From positions 47,455 through 111,454 of the forward strand of contig NZ_QQBJ01000024.1 of the NCBI RefSeq assembly GCF_003347205.1: a stretch of DNA of 64,000 bases, given 5' to 3'. The notes beneath the pieces are model-generated. The model worked only from the letters and a program-made list of their open reading frames with translations. It searched no databases and was not told where the DNA came from. The translations under genes and the position numbers were made by a program. This document shows, in pieces, positions 33,544 through 42,702 of this stretch (positions are counted from its first letter, which is position 1; the number at the start of each line of letters is the position of its first letter). This DNA is from Mycolicibacterium moriokaense (GTDB taxonomy: Bacteria; Actinomycetota; Actinomycetes; Mycobacteriales; Mycobacteriaceae).

Positions 33544-36500
33544 ATGGGCATCAAGGTGGCGCTGGAGCATCGCACCAGCTACACGTTCGACCGGCTGGTG
33601 GAGGTGTTTCCTCACGTCGTCCGGCTGCGGCCGGCGCCGCACTCCCGCACCCCGATCGAGGCCTATTCGCTGCAGGTCGATCCGGCCGACCATTTCATCA
33701 ACTGGCAGCAGGACGCGTTCGGTAATTTCCTTGCCCGGCTGGTGTTCCCGAACCGCGCCAGGGAGCTGACGATCACCGTCGGCCTGATCGCCGACCTCAA
33801 GGTCGTCAACCCGTTCGACTTCTTCATCGAGGACTGGGCCGAGCGGGTCGGCTTCGACTACCCCAAGGCGCTGGCCGACGACCTCAAGCCCTACCTGCGC
33901 CCAGTCGACGAGGCCGAAGAGGGTTCCGGGCCCGGCGAGTTGGCCAAGGAATGGGTGCGCAACTTCGCCGTGGCACCCGACATCCGCACCATCGACTTCC
34001 TGGTCGCGCTCAACCGCGCGGTCAACGCCGACGTCGGCTACAGCGTCCGGATGGAGCCGGGGGTGCAGACGCCCGATCACACCCTGCGCACCGGGATCGG
34101 CTCCTGCCGCGACTCGGCCTGGCTGCTGGTGTCGATCCTGCGCCAACTCGGCCTGGCCGCCCGGTTCGTCTCCGGCTACCTGGTTCAGCTGACCTCCGAC
34201 GTCGAAGCCCTCGACGGGCCGTCGGGGCCTGCCGCCGACTTCACCGACCTGCACGCGTGGACCGAGGTGTACATCCCCGGCGCGGGGTGGATCGGGCTGG
34301 ACCCGACGTCGGGCCTGTTCGCCGGCGAGGGCCACATCCCGTTGTCTGCCACGCCGCACCCGGATTCGGCTGCGCCGATCACCGGCGCGACCGAGCCCTG
34401 CGAGACCACGCTGGAGTTCTCCAACGTCGTCACCCGGGTGCACGAAGACCCTCGGGTGACGTTGCCCTACACGGAGGCGGCCTGGGGTGCGATCAACGCG
34501 CTCGGCGCCCGCGTCGACGAGCGGTTGGCCACGGGCGACGTCCGGCTGACCGTGGGAGGCGAGCCGACATTCGTCTCGATCGACAACCAGGTCGATCCGG
34601 AGTGGACGACCGACGCCGACGGCCCGCACAAGCGGCAACGCGCGTCCGCGCTCGCCGCGCGGTTGAAGCAGCGCTGGGCGCCGGGCGGGCTGGTGCAGTA
34701 CAGCCAGGGCAAGTGGTATCCGGGAGAACCGTTGCCGCGCTGGCAGATCGGCCTGTACTGGCGCACCGACGGCGAACCGCTGTGGACCGACGACGCGCTG
34801 CTCGCCGACCCGTGGCCGGCCGAAGTCGTCCCGACGGCCGCGCTCGCGCCGGACGCCGGGGCCCAGCTGCTCGGCGCCGTCGCCGACAGCCTCGCGCTGC
34901 CGGCCTCGCAGGTGCGGGCCGCCTACGAGGACCCGCTGAGCCGCCTGATCAACACGGTCCGGCAACCGGCCGGCCAACCCGTCGCCGCCGAGGACGACCT
35001 GGCTGACGACACGGCTGAGCGTCGCGCCGCGCTGCTGGCCGGCCTGGACGAGTCGGTGACCGAGCCCGCCGCCTACGTGCTGCCGTTGCATCGCCGCGAC
35101 GACGACTCCGGCTGGGCCAGTGCCGACTGGCGGCTGCGGCGCGGTCGCGTCGTGCTGCTCGAGGGCGACTCGCCGGCCGGTCTGCGGCTGCCGCTGGACT
35201 CGATCAGCTGGCGGCCACCGCGCGCCACGCATCCGGCCGACCCGCTGAGCCGCAAGGGCGACCTGAGCGCCGAGCCCGAGCCCGATGCCGTCATCGTCTC
35301 CGACTCTGAGGACGACGGCGAGGAATCCGCGCCGACCACCGCACTGGTCGCGGAGATCCGCGAGGGATTGCTGCGTGTCTACCTGCCTCCGACCGAGGAA
35401 CTCGAGCATTTCGTCGATCTGGTGTCGCGGGTGCAGGCCGCGGCGGCCAAGATCGACTGCCCGGTGGTGATCGAGGGCTACGGTCCGCCGTCGGACCCGC
35501 GGATCACGTCGATGACGATCACGCCCGACCCGGGGGTGATCGAGGTCAACGTGGCCCCGACGGCGACGTTCACCGAGCAGCGCGACCAGCTGCAGACGCT
35601 CTACGACGAGGCCCGGTTGGCCCGGCTGTCCACGGAGTCGTTCGACGTGGACGGCACCCATGGCGGCACCGGCGGCGGCAACCACATCACGCTGGGCGGC
35701 ATCACACCCGCCGATTCGCCGCTGCTGCGCAGGCCCGATCTGCTGGTCTCGATGCTGACCTACTGGCAGCGCCATCCGTCGCTGTCCTACCTCTTCTCGG
35801 GGCGCTTCATCGGCACCACCTCGCAGGCCCCGCGCGTGGACGAGGGCCGTTCCGAGGCGCTCTACGAACTGGAGATCGCGTTCGCCGAGATCCATCGACT
35901 CAGCGGGGGCGCCGCGTCGGCCAAGCCGTGGGTCACCGACCGAGCGCTGCGGCACCTGCTCACCGACATCACCGGCAACACCCACCGGGCGGAGTTCTGC
36001 ATCGACAAGCTCTACAGCCCCGACAGCGCGCGAGGCAGGCTCGGCCTGCTGGAGTTGCGTGGTTTCGAGATGCCGCCGCACTTCCAGATGGCGATGGTGC
36101 AGTCGCTGCTGGTGCGTTCTCTGGTGGCGTGGTTCTGGGACGAGCCGCTGCGGGCGCCGCTGATCCGGCATGGGGCCAACCTGCACGGGCGATACCTGTT
36201 GCCGCACTTCCTGATCCACGACATCGCCGATGTCGCGGCCGACCTGCGAGCCCACGACGTCAACTTCGACACCAGCTGGCTCGACCCGTTCACCGAGTTC
36301 CGCTTCCCGCGGATCGGCACCGCGGTGTTCGACGGCGTCGAGATCGAACTGCGCGGGGCCATCGAGCCGTGGAACGTGCTCGGCGAGGAATCCACCGCAG
36401 GCGGCACGGCCCGCTACGTCGACTCGTCGGTGGAGCGCATCCAGGTGCGCCTGATCGGCGCGGACAGGCAGCGCTATGTGGTGACGGTCAACGGGTATCC

Positions 36501-36879
36501 CATCCCGCTGCTGGCCACCGACAACCCCGACGTCCAGGTCGGCGGTGTGCGGTTCCGCGCCTGGCAGCCGCCCAGTGCGCTGCACCCGACCATCACCGTC
36601 GACGGCCCGCTGCGATTCGAACTCGTCGACATCTCCACCGGCAACTCCCGCGGCGGCTGCACCTATCACGTGTCGCACCCGGGCGGGCGCTCCTACGACA
36701 GCCCGCCGGTCAACGCGGTGGAGGCCGAGTCCCGTCGCGGCCGCCGGTTCGAGGCGACTGGCTTCACGCCCGGCCGCGTCGACGTCTCCGACATCAGGGA
36801 GAAGCAGGCACGCCAATCCACTGACGTGGGCGCGCCGGGCATCCTGGATCTGCGCCGGGTGCGTACCGTTCTGCACTGA
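33544..36879 (+). CDS. Transglutaminase/DUF2126 protein (Rv2566 family)
   Basis: This is a very large protein of 1111 residues. Residues 1-260 hold an N-terminal beta domain and a transglutaminase-like core with intact triad C188 (TGIGSCRDSAWL), H237 (LHAWTEVY) and D253 (LDPTSG). From about residue 300 on is the DUF2126 region, with TVGGEPTFV, then a Gly-rich loop (GGTGGGNHITLGG) and RAEFCIDKLYSP. Published comparative genomics proposed DUF2126 as a glutamine-synthetase-fold carboxylate-amine ligase; I infer that here. It is the first of four overlapping genes, and its TGA shares its last base with the next ATG (TGATG at 36877). The product could both break and make peptide-like bonds. The M. 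tuberculosis counterpart, from memory, is Rv2566. Confidence 0.9.
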   Translation: MGIKVALEHRTSYTFDRLVEVFPHVVRLRPAPHSRTPIEAYSLQVDPADHFINWQQDAFGNFLARLVFPNRARELTITVGLIADLKVVNPFDFFIEDWAERVGFDYPKALADDLKPYLRPVDEAEEGSGPGELAKEWVRNFAVAPDIRTIDFLVALNRAVNADVGYSVRMEPGVQTPDHTLRTGIGSCRDSAWLLVSILRQLGLAARFVSGYLVQLTSDVEALDGPSGPAADFTDLHAWTEVYIPGAGWIGLDPTSGLFAGEGHIPLSATPHPDSAAPITGATEPCETTLEFSNVVTRVHEDPRVTLPYTEAAWGAINALGARVDERLATGDVRLTVGGEPTFVSIDNQVDPEWTTDADGPHKRQRASALAARLKQRWAPGGLVQYSQGKWYPGEPLPRWQIGLYWRTDGEPLWTDDALLADPWPAEVVPTAALAPDAGAQLLGAVADSLALPASQVRAAYEDPLSRLINTVRQPAGQPVAAEDDLADDTAERRAALLAGLDESVTEPAAYVLPLHRRDDDSGWASADWRLRRGRVVLLEGDSPAGLRLPLDSISWRPPRATHPADPLSRKGDLSAEPEPDAVIVSDSEDDGEESAPTTALVAEIREGLLRVYLPPTEELEHFVDLVSRVQAAAAKIDCPVVIEGYGPPSDPRITSMTITPDPGVIEVNVAPTATFTEQRDQLQTLYDEARLARLSTESFDVDGTHGGTGGGNHITLGGITPADSPLLRRPDLLVSMLTYWQRHPSLSYLFSGRFIGTTSQAPRVDEGRSEALYELEIAFAEIHRLSGGAASAKPWVTDRALRHLLTDITGNTHRAEFCIDKLYSPDSARGRLGLLELRGFEMPPHFQMAMVQSLLVRSLVAWFWDEPLRAPLIRHGANLHGRYLLPHFLIHDIADVAADLRAHDVNFDTSWLDPFTEFRFPRIGTAVFDGVEIELRGAIEPWNVLGEESTAGGTARYVDSSVERIQVRLIGADRQRYVVTVNGYPIPLLATDNPDVQVGGVRFRAWQPPSALHPTITVDGPLRFELVDISTGNSRGGCTYHVSHPGGRSYDSPPVNAVEAESRRGRRFEATGFTPGRVDVSDIREKQARQSTDVGAPGILDLRRVRTVLH

Positions 36880-39551
36880 TGGCACTTCCCGCTGCGAATC
36901 CGCACGACATCGACAACCTGCTGGCCGGCTACCGCGCGGCGCGGGGCCAACAGGCGTTGTTCGATCCGCGGGGCGGTGCCACGTCCGGCTACGACGAATT
37001 CGTCGACACGGCAGGCAATGTCCGACCGTCGTGGCTGGAGCTGGCCGAATGCGTCGGCGAACGGGGCCGGATCGGGCTCGAGCAGCTTCGCGCGGCGGTG
37101 AGCAGCCTCGTCGACAACGACGGCATCACCTACGTCCAACTCGACCGCAACGGCGAGGCCGTCACCAACGGCGACGGCGGTGCGGTGCCGGGGCCGTGGC
37201 ATCTCGACGCGCTTCCCCTGGTCATCTCGGCGACCGAGTGGGACAGCCTGGAGTCGGGCCTGGTGCAGCGTTCGCGGCTGCTCGACGCGGTGCTCGCCGA
37301 CCTGTACGGGCCGCGCCGATCGGTGACCGGCGGCGTGTTTCCCGCCCAACTGCTGTTCGCCCATCCCGGCTATGTCCGCGCCGCGCGCGGCATCGAGGTG
37401 CCGGGCAAGCACCAGTTGTTCATGCACGCCTGCGACATCAGCCGGGCCGCCGACGGCACCTTTCAGGTCAACGCCGACTGGACCCAGGCACCGTCGGGTG
37501 CGGGCTACGCGCTGGCCGACCGGCGCGTCGTGGCGCACGCGGTTCCCGATCTCTACGAGCGCATCGGCCCGCGCCCCTCGTCGCCGTGGGCGCAGGCGTT
37601 GCGGCTGGCGCTGATCGAGGCGGCGCCCGAGGCCGCCGAGGAACCGGTGGTGGTGGTGCTGAGCCCCGGCATCCACTCCGAAACCGCCTTCGACCAGGCG
37701 TATCTGGCCAGCGTGCTGGGCTTCCCGCTGGTGGAGAGCGCCGACCTCGTGGTGCTCGACGGCAGGCTCTGGATGCGGTCGCTGGGCACCCTCAAGCGCG
37801 TCGACGTGGTGCTGCGGCGTGTCGACGCCGATTACGTCGATCCCCTTGACCTGCGGGCGGATTCGCGCCTCGGCGTGGTCGGCCTTGTCGAGGTGCTGCG
37901 CAGGGGAGCGGTGACGGTGGTCAACACGCTCGGCAGCGGAATTCTGGAAAGTCCTGGGCTGCTTCGCTTCCTGCCCGATCTGGCCGAGACGCTGCTGGGC
38001 GAGACGCCACTGCTGGAGACCGCACCCGTGTACTGGGGCGGCGTCAACATCGAGCGATCGCATCTGCTCTCCAAGCTCGGGTCGTTGCTGATCAGATCGG
38101 TGACCGGCGGCGCCGCCATCGTCGGTCCCGCGCTGACCGCGAACCAGCGCAAGGAACTCGGTGTCCGCATCGAGGCCACCCCGTGGCAGTGGATAGGCCA
38201 GGAGCTGCCGCAGTTCTCTTCCGCGCCAACGGACTTCCAGCCGGGCGGGCTGTCCTCGGCCAGCGTCGGAATGCGGCTGTTCACAGTGGCGCAGCGCGGC
38301 GGATACGCACCGATGATCGGCGGCCTCGGCTATCTGCTGGCACCGGGAAACGCTGCCTATTCGATGAAAACGGTTGCCGCCAAAGATATCTGGGTTCGAA
38401 CGCCGACGCGTGTGACGGCCGAACGGATCGTCACTTCCCCGCCGGTCGAGGTGCCCGCGCGGCCCGAGGTGATCGGCCTTCCGGCGCCGACGACACCGAG
38501 CCCGACCCGTGCGGTCAGCTCCCCGCGTGTGCTGTCGGACCTGTTCTGGATGGGCCGCTATGCCGAACGCGCGGAGAACACCGCGAGGCTGCTGATCATC
38601 ACCCGCGAGCGCTATCACGAATTCCGCTACCGCCAAGACATGGAGGGCAGCGAATGCGTGCCGGTGCTGCTGGAAGCGCTGGGCGAGATCACCGGAACGG
38701 ACACCGGCGCGGCGGGCGACTCCCACGAGATGATCGCCACTGCGCCGACGACGCTGTGGTCGCTGACCGCCGACCGGCACCGTCCGGGGGCGCTGGCGCA
38801 ATCCGTGGAGCGGCTCGGGCTCGCCGCGCGCGCGGTGCGCGACCAGATGTCGAACGACACCTGGATGGTGCTCGCCGCGGTGGAGCGCGCGGTCCTGCAC
38901 CGGGGCCGGACGTTGCCGGAGTCGAAGACCGAGGGTGAGGCGTATCTGGTGACGTCGCACCGCGAGACGTTGGCCGGCATGCTGGCGTTGTCGGGGCTGG
39001 CCGCCGAGTCGATGGTGCAGGACGTCGGCTGGACGATGATGGACATCGGCAAGCGCCTCGAACGCGCGCTGGCGCTGACGGCGCTGCTCAGCGCGACATT
39101 GACGACGGTGCGCGGGCACGCATCAGAGCAGACGGTCACCGAGTCGGTGCTGGTGGCTTGTGAATCGTCGGTGATCTACCGGCGGCGCAACCCCGGCGTC
39201 GTGAAGATCTCCGCGGTCGCCGACCTGCTGCTGCTCGACGCCGAGAACCCGCGGTCGCTGGTCTACCAGTTCGAGAGGCTGCGCACCGAACTCAACTCGC
39301 TGCCCGGGTCGTCGGGTTCGTCGCGCCCAGAGCGGCTGGTCGACGAGATCGGCACCCGGTTGCGGCGGGTGGTTCCCGCCGACCTCGAGGACGTCACGCC
39401 CGACGGCAGGCGCGCCGAGTTGGCCGACCTCCTCGACGGGCTGCATGCTGACCTCCGCGAGTTGTCCGGTGTGATCACCGCGGCCCACCTGTCGCTGCCC
39501 GGTGGCATGCAGCCGCTCTGGGGGCCCGACGAGCGGCGGGTGATGCCATGA
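36879..39551 (+). CDS. Circularly permuted ATP-grasp and alpha-E domain protein (Rv2567 family)
   Basis: This 890-residue fusion has an N-terminal region (about 1-530) that matches the circularly permuted ATP-grasp family (DUF404/407 type). FMHACDISRAADGTFQVNADWTQ is followed by SHLLSKLGSLLIRSVTGGAAI and RKELGVRIEATPWQWIGQE. The C-terminal region (about 545-885) is an alpha-E domain (DUF403) opening with VLSDLFWMGRYAERAENTARLL. ATP-grasp enzymes join a carboxylate to an amine using ATP, so this protein probably makes an amide or peptide bond. The alpha-E domain is of unknown biochemical role but usually accompanies it. It overlaps the gene before by 1 bp and the one after by 4 bp. Confidence 0.92.
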   Translation: MALPAANPHDIDNLLAGYRAARGQQALFDPRGGATSGYDEFVDTAGNVRPSWLELAECVGERGRIGLEQLRAAVSSLVDNDGITYVQLDRNGEAVTNGDGGAVPGPWHLDALPLVISATEWDSLESGLVQRSRLLDAVLADLYGPRRSVTGGVFPAQLLFAHPGYVRAARGIEVPGKHQLFMHACDISRAADGTFQVNADWTQAPSGAGYALADRRVVAHAVPDLYERIGPRPSSPWAQALRLALIEAAPEAAEEPVVVVLSPGIHSETAFDQAYLASVLGFPLVESADLVVLDGRLWMRSLGTLKRVDVVLRRVDADYVDPLDLRADSRLGVVGLVEVLRRGAVTVVNTLGSGILESPGLLRFLPDLAETLLGETPLLETAPVYWGGVNIERSHLLSKLGSLLIRSVTGGAAIVGPALTANQRKELGVRIEATPWQWIGQELPQFSSAPTDFQPGGLSSASVGMRLFTVAQRGGYAPMIGGLGYLLAPGNAAYSMKTVAAKDIWVRTPTRVTAERIVTSPPVEVPARPEVIGLPAPTTPSPTRAVSSPRVLSDLFWMGRYAERAENTARLLIITRERYHEFRYRQDMEGSECVPVLLEALGEITGTDTGAAGDSHEMIATAPTTLWSLTADRHRPGALAQSVERLGLAARAVRDQMSNDTWMVLAAVERAVLHRGRTLPESKTEGEAYLVTSHRETLAGMLALSGLAAESMVQDVGWTMMDIGKRLERALALTALLSATLTTVRGHASEQTVTESVLVACESSVIYRRRNPGVVKISAVADLLLLDAENPRSLVYQFERLRTELNSLPGSSGSSRPERLVDEIGTRLRRVVPADLEDVTPDGRRAELADLLDGLHADLRELSGVITAAHLSLPGGMQPLWGPDERRVMP

Positions 39552-40447
39552 CCACCCGCCGATATCAGGTGACTCACAGCACGATTTACGGGTACTCCGA
39601 CGTGGTGACGAGTTCTTACGGCCGCGGCTTCCTCACGCCTCGTGACACCGGCCGCCAGCGCTGCCTGTCCCACGCTCTACGGATCGATCCCGAACCTGCG
39701 GACAGTTCCACGAGCAAGGACGCCTACGGAAATCTCAGCTCGTACTTTCACGTCACCGAACGGCATCGCAGGCTCTCTGTGACCAGCGATTCCGTGGTCG
39801 AGGTCGATCCGCCGCCGCCGGAGCTGTACGGGGCCGGATCCGCCATTGCGCCATGGGAAATCGCGCGTCCGGTCGGCCACGACGGCGCGCTGGCGACCGA
39901 GTTCACCCTGGACCTGCAGCCGCCGGAGATCACCGACGACGTACGCGACTACGCGGCCCCGAGCTTCGCGCCGGGCCGGCCGCTGATCGAGGTGCTCTCC
40001 GACCTGACGTCGCGGATCTACCGCGACTTCACCTACCGCTCCGGATCGACCACGGTGTCCACCGGCGTCAACGACGTGCTGACCGCCAGGGAAGGCGTCT
40101 GTCAGGACTTCGCCCGGTTGGCCATCGCGTGTCTGCGCGCCAACGGTCTGGCCGCGAGCTACGTGTCCGGCTATCTGGCCACCGACCCGCCGCCGGGCAA
40201 GGAACGGATGATCGGCATCGACGCCACCCATGCATGGGCGTCGGTGTGGACGCCGCAGAACTACTGGCTCGGCCTGGATCCGACAAACGACCAGATGGTC
40301 GACGAGCGCTACATCATCGTCGGCTGGGGTCGTGACTATGCTGATGTGCCGCCGCTTCGCGGCATTATCTACACCGACTCCGAGAGCAGCGTCATCGACG
40401 TGTCGGTTGACGTAGCGCCGTTCGAGGGGGAAGTGCTCAATGCGTGA
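39548..40447 (+). CDS. Transglutaminase-family protein (Rv2569c type)
   Basis: This 299-residue protein has an N-terminal beta-rich domain (residues 1-95) typical of the Bact_transglu_N family. A transglutaminase/papain-like core follows, with C185 (REGVCQDFARL), H228 (IDATHAWASVW) and D244 (LGLDPTNDQ). The triad is complete, so it should be an active thiol enzyme acting as a protease or transamidase. There is no signal sequence, so it is probably cytosolic. The ATG at 39548 overlaps the ATP-grasp/alpha-E stop (ATGA), and its own stop overlaps the next start by 8 bp. Chains of this type accompany ATP-grasp/alpha-E proteins in many bacteria. Confidence 0.92.
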   Translation: MTTRRYQVTHSTIYGYSDVVTSSYGRGFLTPRDTGRQRCLSHALRIDPEPADSSTSKDAYGNLSSYFHVTERHRRLSVTSDSVVEVDPPPPELYGAGSAIAPWEIARPVGHDGALATEFTLDLQPPEITDDVRDYAAPSFAPGRPLIEVLSDLTSRIYRDFTYRSGSTTVSTGVNDVLTAREGVCQDFARLAIACLRANGLAASYVSGYLATDPPPGKERMIGIDATHAWASVWTPQNYWLGLDPTNDQMVDERYIIVGWGRDYADVPPLRGIIYTDSESSVIDVSVDVAPFEGEVLNA

Positions 40448-41468
40448 TTTCATCTGTCCGAAGTGCGGCCAGCACCTGGCCTTCGAGAACTCGGTGTGCC
40501 TGTCCTGCGACAGCCCGCTGGGCTTCTCGCTCGACGACATGGCACTGCTGGTCATCGCGACCGGGGAGGAAAGCTCGCAGCCGGGCTTCGTCGACACGGA
40601 CAAGTACGAACTCTGCGCCAATCTGCATCTGGCCCAGTGCAACTGGCTGGTGGAAAAGGACCCGGTCCGCAGGTTGTGCACCTCATGCGCGCTCACCCGC
40701 ACCAGGCCCAACGACGCCGACACAAAGGCGCTGGCGGCCTTCGCGGGCGCCGAACGGGCCAAGCGGCGGTTGATCGCCGAGTTGGTCGAGATGAAGCTGC
40801 CGATCATCGGACGCGACGAGGACCCCAACCTCGGGTTGGCGTTCGACCTGCTCTCCAGCGAGCAGGAGAAGGTTTTCACCGGCCACGACAACGGCGTGAT
40901 CACGCTGGATCTCGCCGAGGGCGATGACGTGCACCGCGAGCAACTGCGCATCTCGATGGACGAGCCGTATCGCACGCTGCTCGGACACTTTCGCCACGAG
41001 ATCGGCCACTACTATTACTTCCGGATCGTCGACCCCGTGCCGGACTCCAAGGCGAAGTTCATCGAGCTGTTCGGTGATCCCGACGCCGACTACCAGGCGG
41101 CACTGGACCGGCACTACAACGAGGGCACCCCCGCGGGCTGGGACGAGCGGTATGTGTCGTCGTACGCGACGATGCATGCCGCCGAGGACTGGGCGGAGAC
41201 GTTCGCGCACTATCTGCACATCCGCGACACCCTCGATACCTCGGCGGCGTTCAGCTTCGCCCCCGCGGCCGCCACCTTCGAGCGGAAGGTGCTGGGTCCC
41301 AGCGGTTTCGACCAGATCATCGACATGTGGCTGCCGCTGTCGTGGGCGCTGAACATGATCAACAGGTCGATGGGCAAGGAAGATCTGTACCCGTTCGTGT
41401 TGCCCGCTGCGGTGCTGGAGAAGATGCGGTTCATCCACAACGTGATCGAAGAGCTGACGGCGGCCTAA
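40440..41468 (+). CDS. Double-zinc-ribbon zincin peptidase (Peptidase_Mx type, Rv2568c family)
   Basis: This 342-residue protein begins with two zinc-ribbon clusters. The first is C6, C9, C20, C23 and the second is C59, C67, C80, C83. The catalytic zincin motif HEIGH is at residues 186-190 (FRHEIGHYYYFRIV). A downstream acidic/His segment, AAEDWAETFAHYLHIRDT, probably supplies the third ligand. It fits the putative zinc-binding metallopeptidase family seen with ATP-grasp/transglutaminase operons. No signal peptide is seen. It ends the four-gene chain and overlaps its neighbour by 8 bp. A protease that trims or removes the ligated peptide is a reasonable inference. Confidence 0.88.
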   Translation: MRDFICPKCGQHLAFENSVCLSCDSPLGFSLDDMALLVIATGEESSQPGFVDTDKYELCANLHLAQCNWLVEKDPVRRLCTSCALTRTRPNDADTKALAAFAGAERAKRRLIAELVEMKLPIIGRDEDPNLGLAFDLLSSEQEKVFTGHDNGVITLDLAEGDDVHREQLRISMDEPYRTLLGHFRHEIGHYYYFRIVDPVPDSKAKFIELFGDPDADYQAALDRHYNEGTPAGWDERYVSSYATMHAAEDWAETFAHYLHIRDTLDTSAAFSFAPAAATFERKVLGPSGFDQIIDMWLPLSWALNMINRSMGKEDLYPFVLPAAVLEKMRFIHNVIEELTAA

Positions 41469-42238
41469 TCCAGCTCGGGCGCCCACGCGACGCCGTTGAT
41501 GTGGCTGCCGCCGTCGACGAACAACGTGTTGCCCGTGAGATAGCGCGAGGCGTCGCCGGCGAGAAACACCGCGACGGGCGCGATGTCGTCATAGGGATCG
41601 CCCATCCGGCCCATCGGGTTGGCCGCGTCGGCCATTGCCTCGAGTTCGGGGTAGTCGCCGATCGCGCGAAAGAACGCCTGGCTCTTGGCCGCCGGGCACA
41701 GCGCGTTCACGGTGACGCCGGTCGGCGCCCATTCCCGCGCGGCGGTTCGGGTGAGCGCCCGCAACGCCTCCTTGGCCGCGTTGTACTCCAACGATCCCAT
41801 GTGGGCGTTGACGCCGTTGAGGCTGCACATGTTGACCACCCGCCCCCAGCCGCGTTCCTTCATGTGCGGGAAGGCCGCGCGCATCGCCCAGAACGGGCCG
41901 TAGTATCCGACGGCGACGCCGTCGGCCACCTGGTCGTCGGTTTTGCTCTCGACCCGGCCGATGCTGCCGCCGCCCCACGCGTTGTTCACCAGGACGTCCA
42001 GCGCTCCGCACTCGGAAACGGCTGTGGCGACGGCGTTCTCGACCTGTGCACGATCGGATACGTCGGTGGGTACGAAGAGCCCGCCGACCGCCTCGGCGAC
42101 GGTGCGGCCGGACGGCTCGTCGAGTTCGGCGACGACGACCGTGGCGCCCTCGTCGGCGAAGCGCCGCGCGATGCCCTCACCGATCCCGGCGCCCGCGCCG
42201 GTGATCAGCGCCACCTTGCCGGTCAGCTGGCCGGTCAC
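41465..42238 (-). CDS. SDR family oxidoreductase
   Basis: This 257-residue classical short-chain dehydrogenase has TGAGAGIG for NAD(P) binding, then NNAWG (NNAxG variant), then the catalytic segment Ser in MCSLNGV and the YNAAK motif (Tyr/Lys). The C-terminal LFVDGGSHINGVAW is typical of the family. It would oxidise or reduce an alcohol/ketone. The GTG start at 42236-42238 overlaps the stop of the SnoaL-like gene (GTGA). Its own stop overlaps the convergent peptidase gene by 4 bp (CTAA). The substrate is unknown. It is the last gene of a small unit with the SnoaL-like and ASCH-like genes. Confidence 0.85.
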   Translation of the reverse strand: MTGQLTGKVALITGAGAGIGEGIARRFADEGATVVVAELDEPSGRTVAEAVGGLFVPTDVSDRAQVENAVATAVSECGALDVLVNNAWGGGSIGRVESKTDDQVADGVAVGYYGPFWAMRAAFPHMKERGWGRVVNMCSLNGVNAHMGSLEYNAAKEALRALTRTAAREWAPTGVTVNALCPAAKSQAFFRAIGDYPELEAMADAANPMGRMGDPYDDIAPVAVFLAGDASRYLTGNTLFVDGGSHINGVAWAPELD

Positions 42239-42702
42239 GGCGCGGCGCCGATCACGCCTGCGGCCAACAGCTCTCGGGGTTCAGCGCTACCGTCGAGGGC
42301 ACGGGTCCTGCGTTCGGTGATCTGCCAGCGCCCGTCGATCTGACGCAGCGTGAAGTGATTCGCGCCTGCGCGGGCGGCGACGTAGCCGTCATCGCGGCGC
42401 AGCAGCAACACCGACTCGCACACCGCAACGGCGTCGTCGCCGTCGACGGTGACCACCGCCGGGCCCAGGAAGTGGCAGCAGCCGCGACGGATCAGCCTCT
42501 GATGGGCATCCGAGCGCACCATCGCCGCCACCTCGTCGCGGCTGCGCATGTGCCAGCCCTCGACGTCATAGGCGCCGTCGGCCGCCCACAGCGCGGCCGT
42601 CGCATCGGCGTCGCCTGCATCGACGAGCGGCCCGTAAGACGCGATCAATCGCTCAATCGCCCGTTCCTGCTCTATTCGTCGTAACCGCTCCTCAAGTGTC
42701 AT
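42235..42702 (-). CDS. SnoaL-like / NTF2-fold protein
   Basis: This protein of about 155 residues has the NTF2 cone fold. The segments TLEERLRRIEQERAIERLIASYGPLVDAGD and WAADGAYDVEGWHMRSRDEVAAM are typical of SnoaL-like nuclear transport factor 2 proteins, which bind small hydrophobic ligands or catalyse isomerisation/hydroxylation. The ATG at 42702 is preferred because the frame before it runs into the overlapping ASCH-like gene; it overlaps that gene by 11 bp. It sits with an SDR and together they suggest a small-molecule route, but the substrate is unknown. Confidence 0.8.
   Translation of the reverse strand: MTLEERLRRIEQERAIERLIASYGPLVDAGDADATAALWAADGAYDVEGWHMRSRDEVAAMVRSDAHQRLIRRGCCHFLGPAVVTVDGDDAVAVCESVLLLRRDDGYVAARAGANHFTLRQIDGRWQITERRTRALDGSAEPRELLAAGVIGAAP

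Noticed and set aside
32581-36885. A 1434-codon minus-strand open frame opposite DUF389 and the transglutaminase-DUF2126 gene
   Set aside because: The composition (Gly/Arg/Asp/Val shadow pattern) and the absence of any recognisable motif show that it is an antisense shadow of real plus-strand genes.
36693-39119. An 808-codon minus-strand frame opposite the ATP-grasp/alpha-E gene
   Set aside because: It is an antisense shadow. The plus strand carries conserved ATP-grasp and alpha-E signatures throughout.
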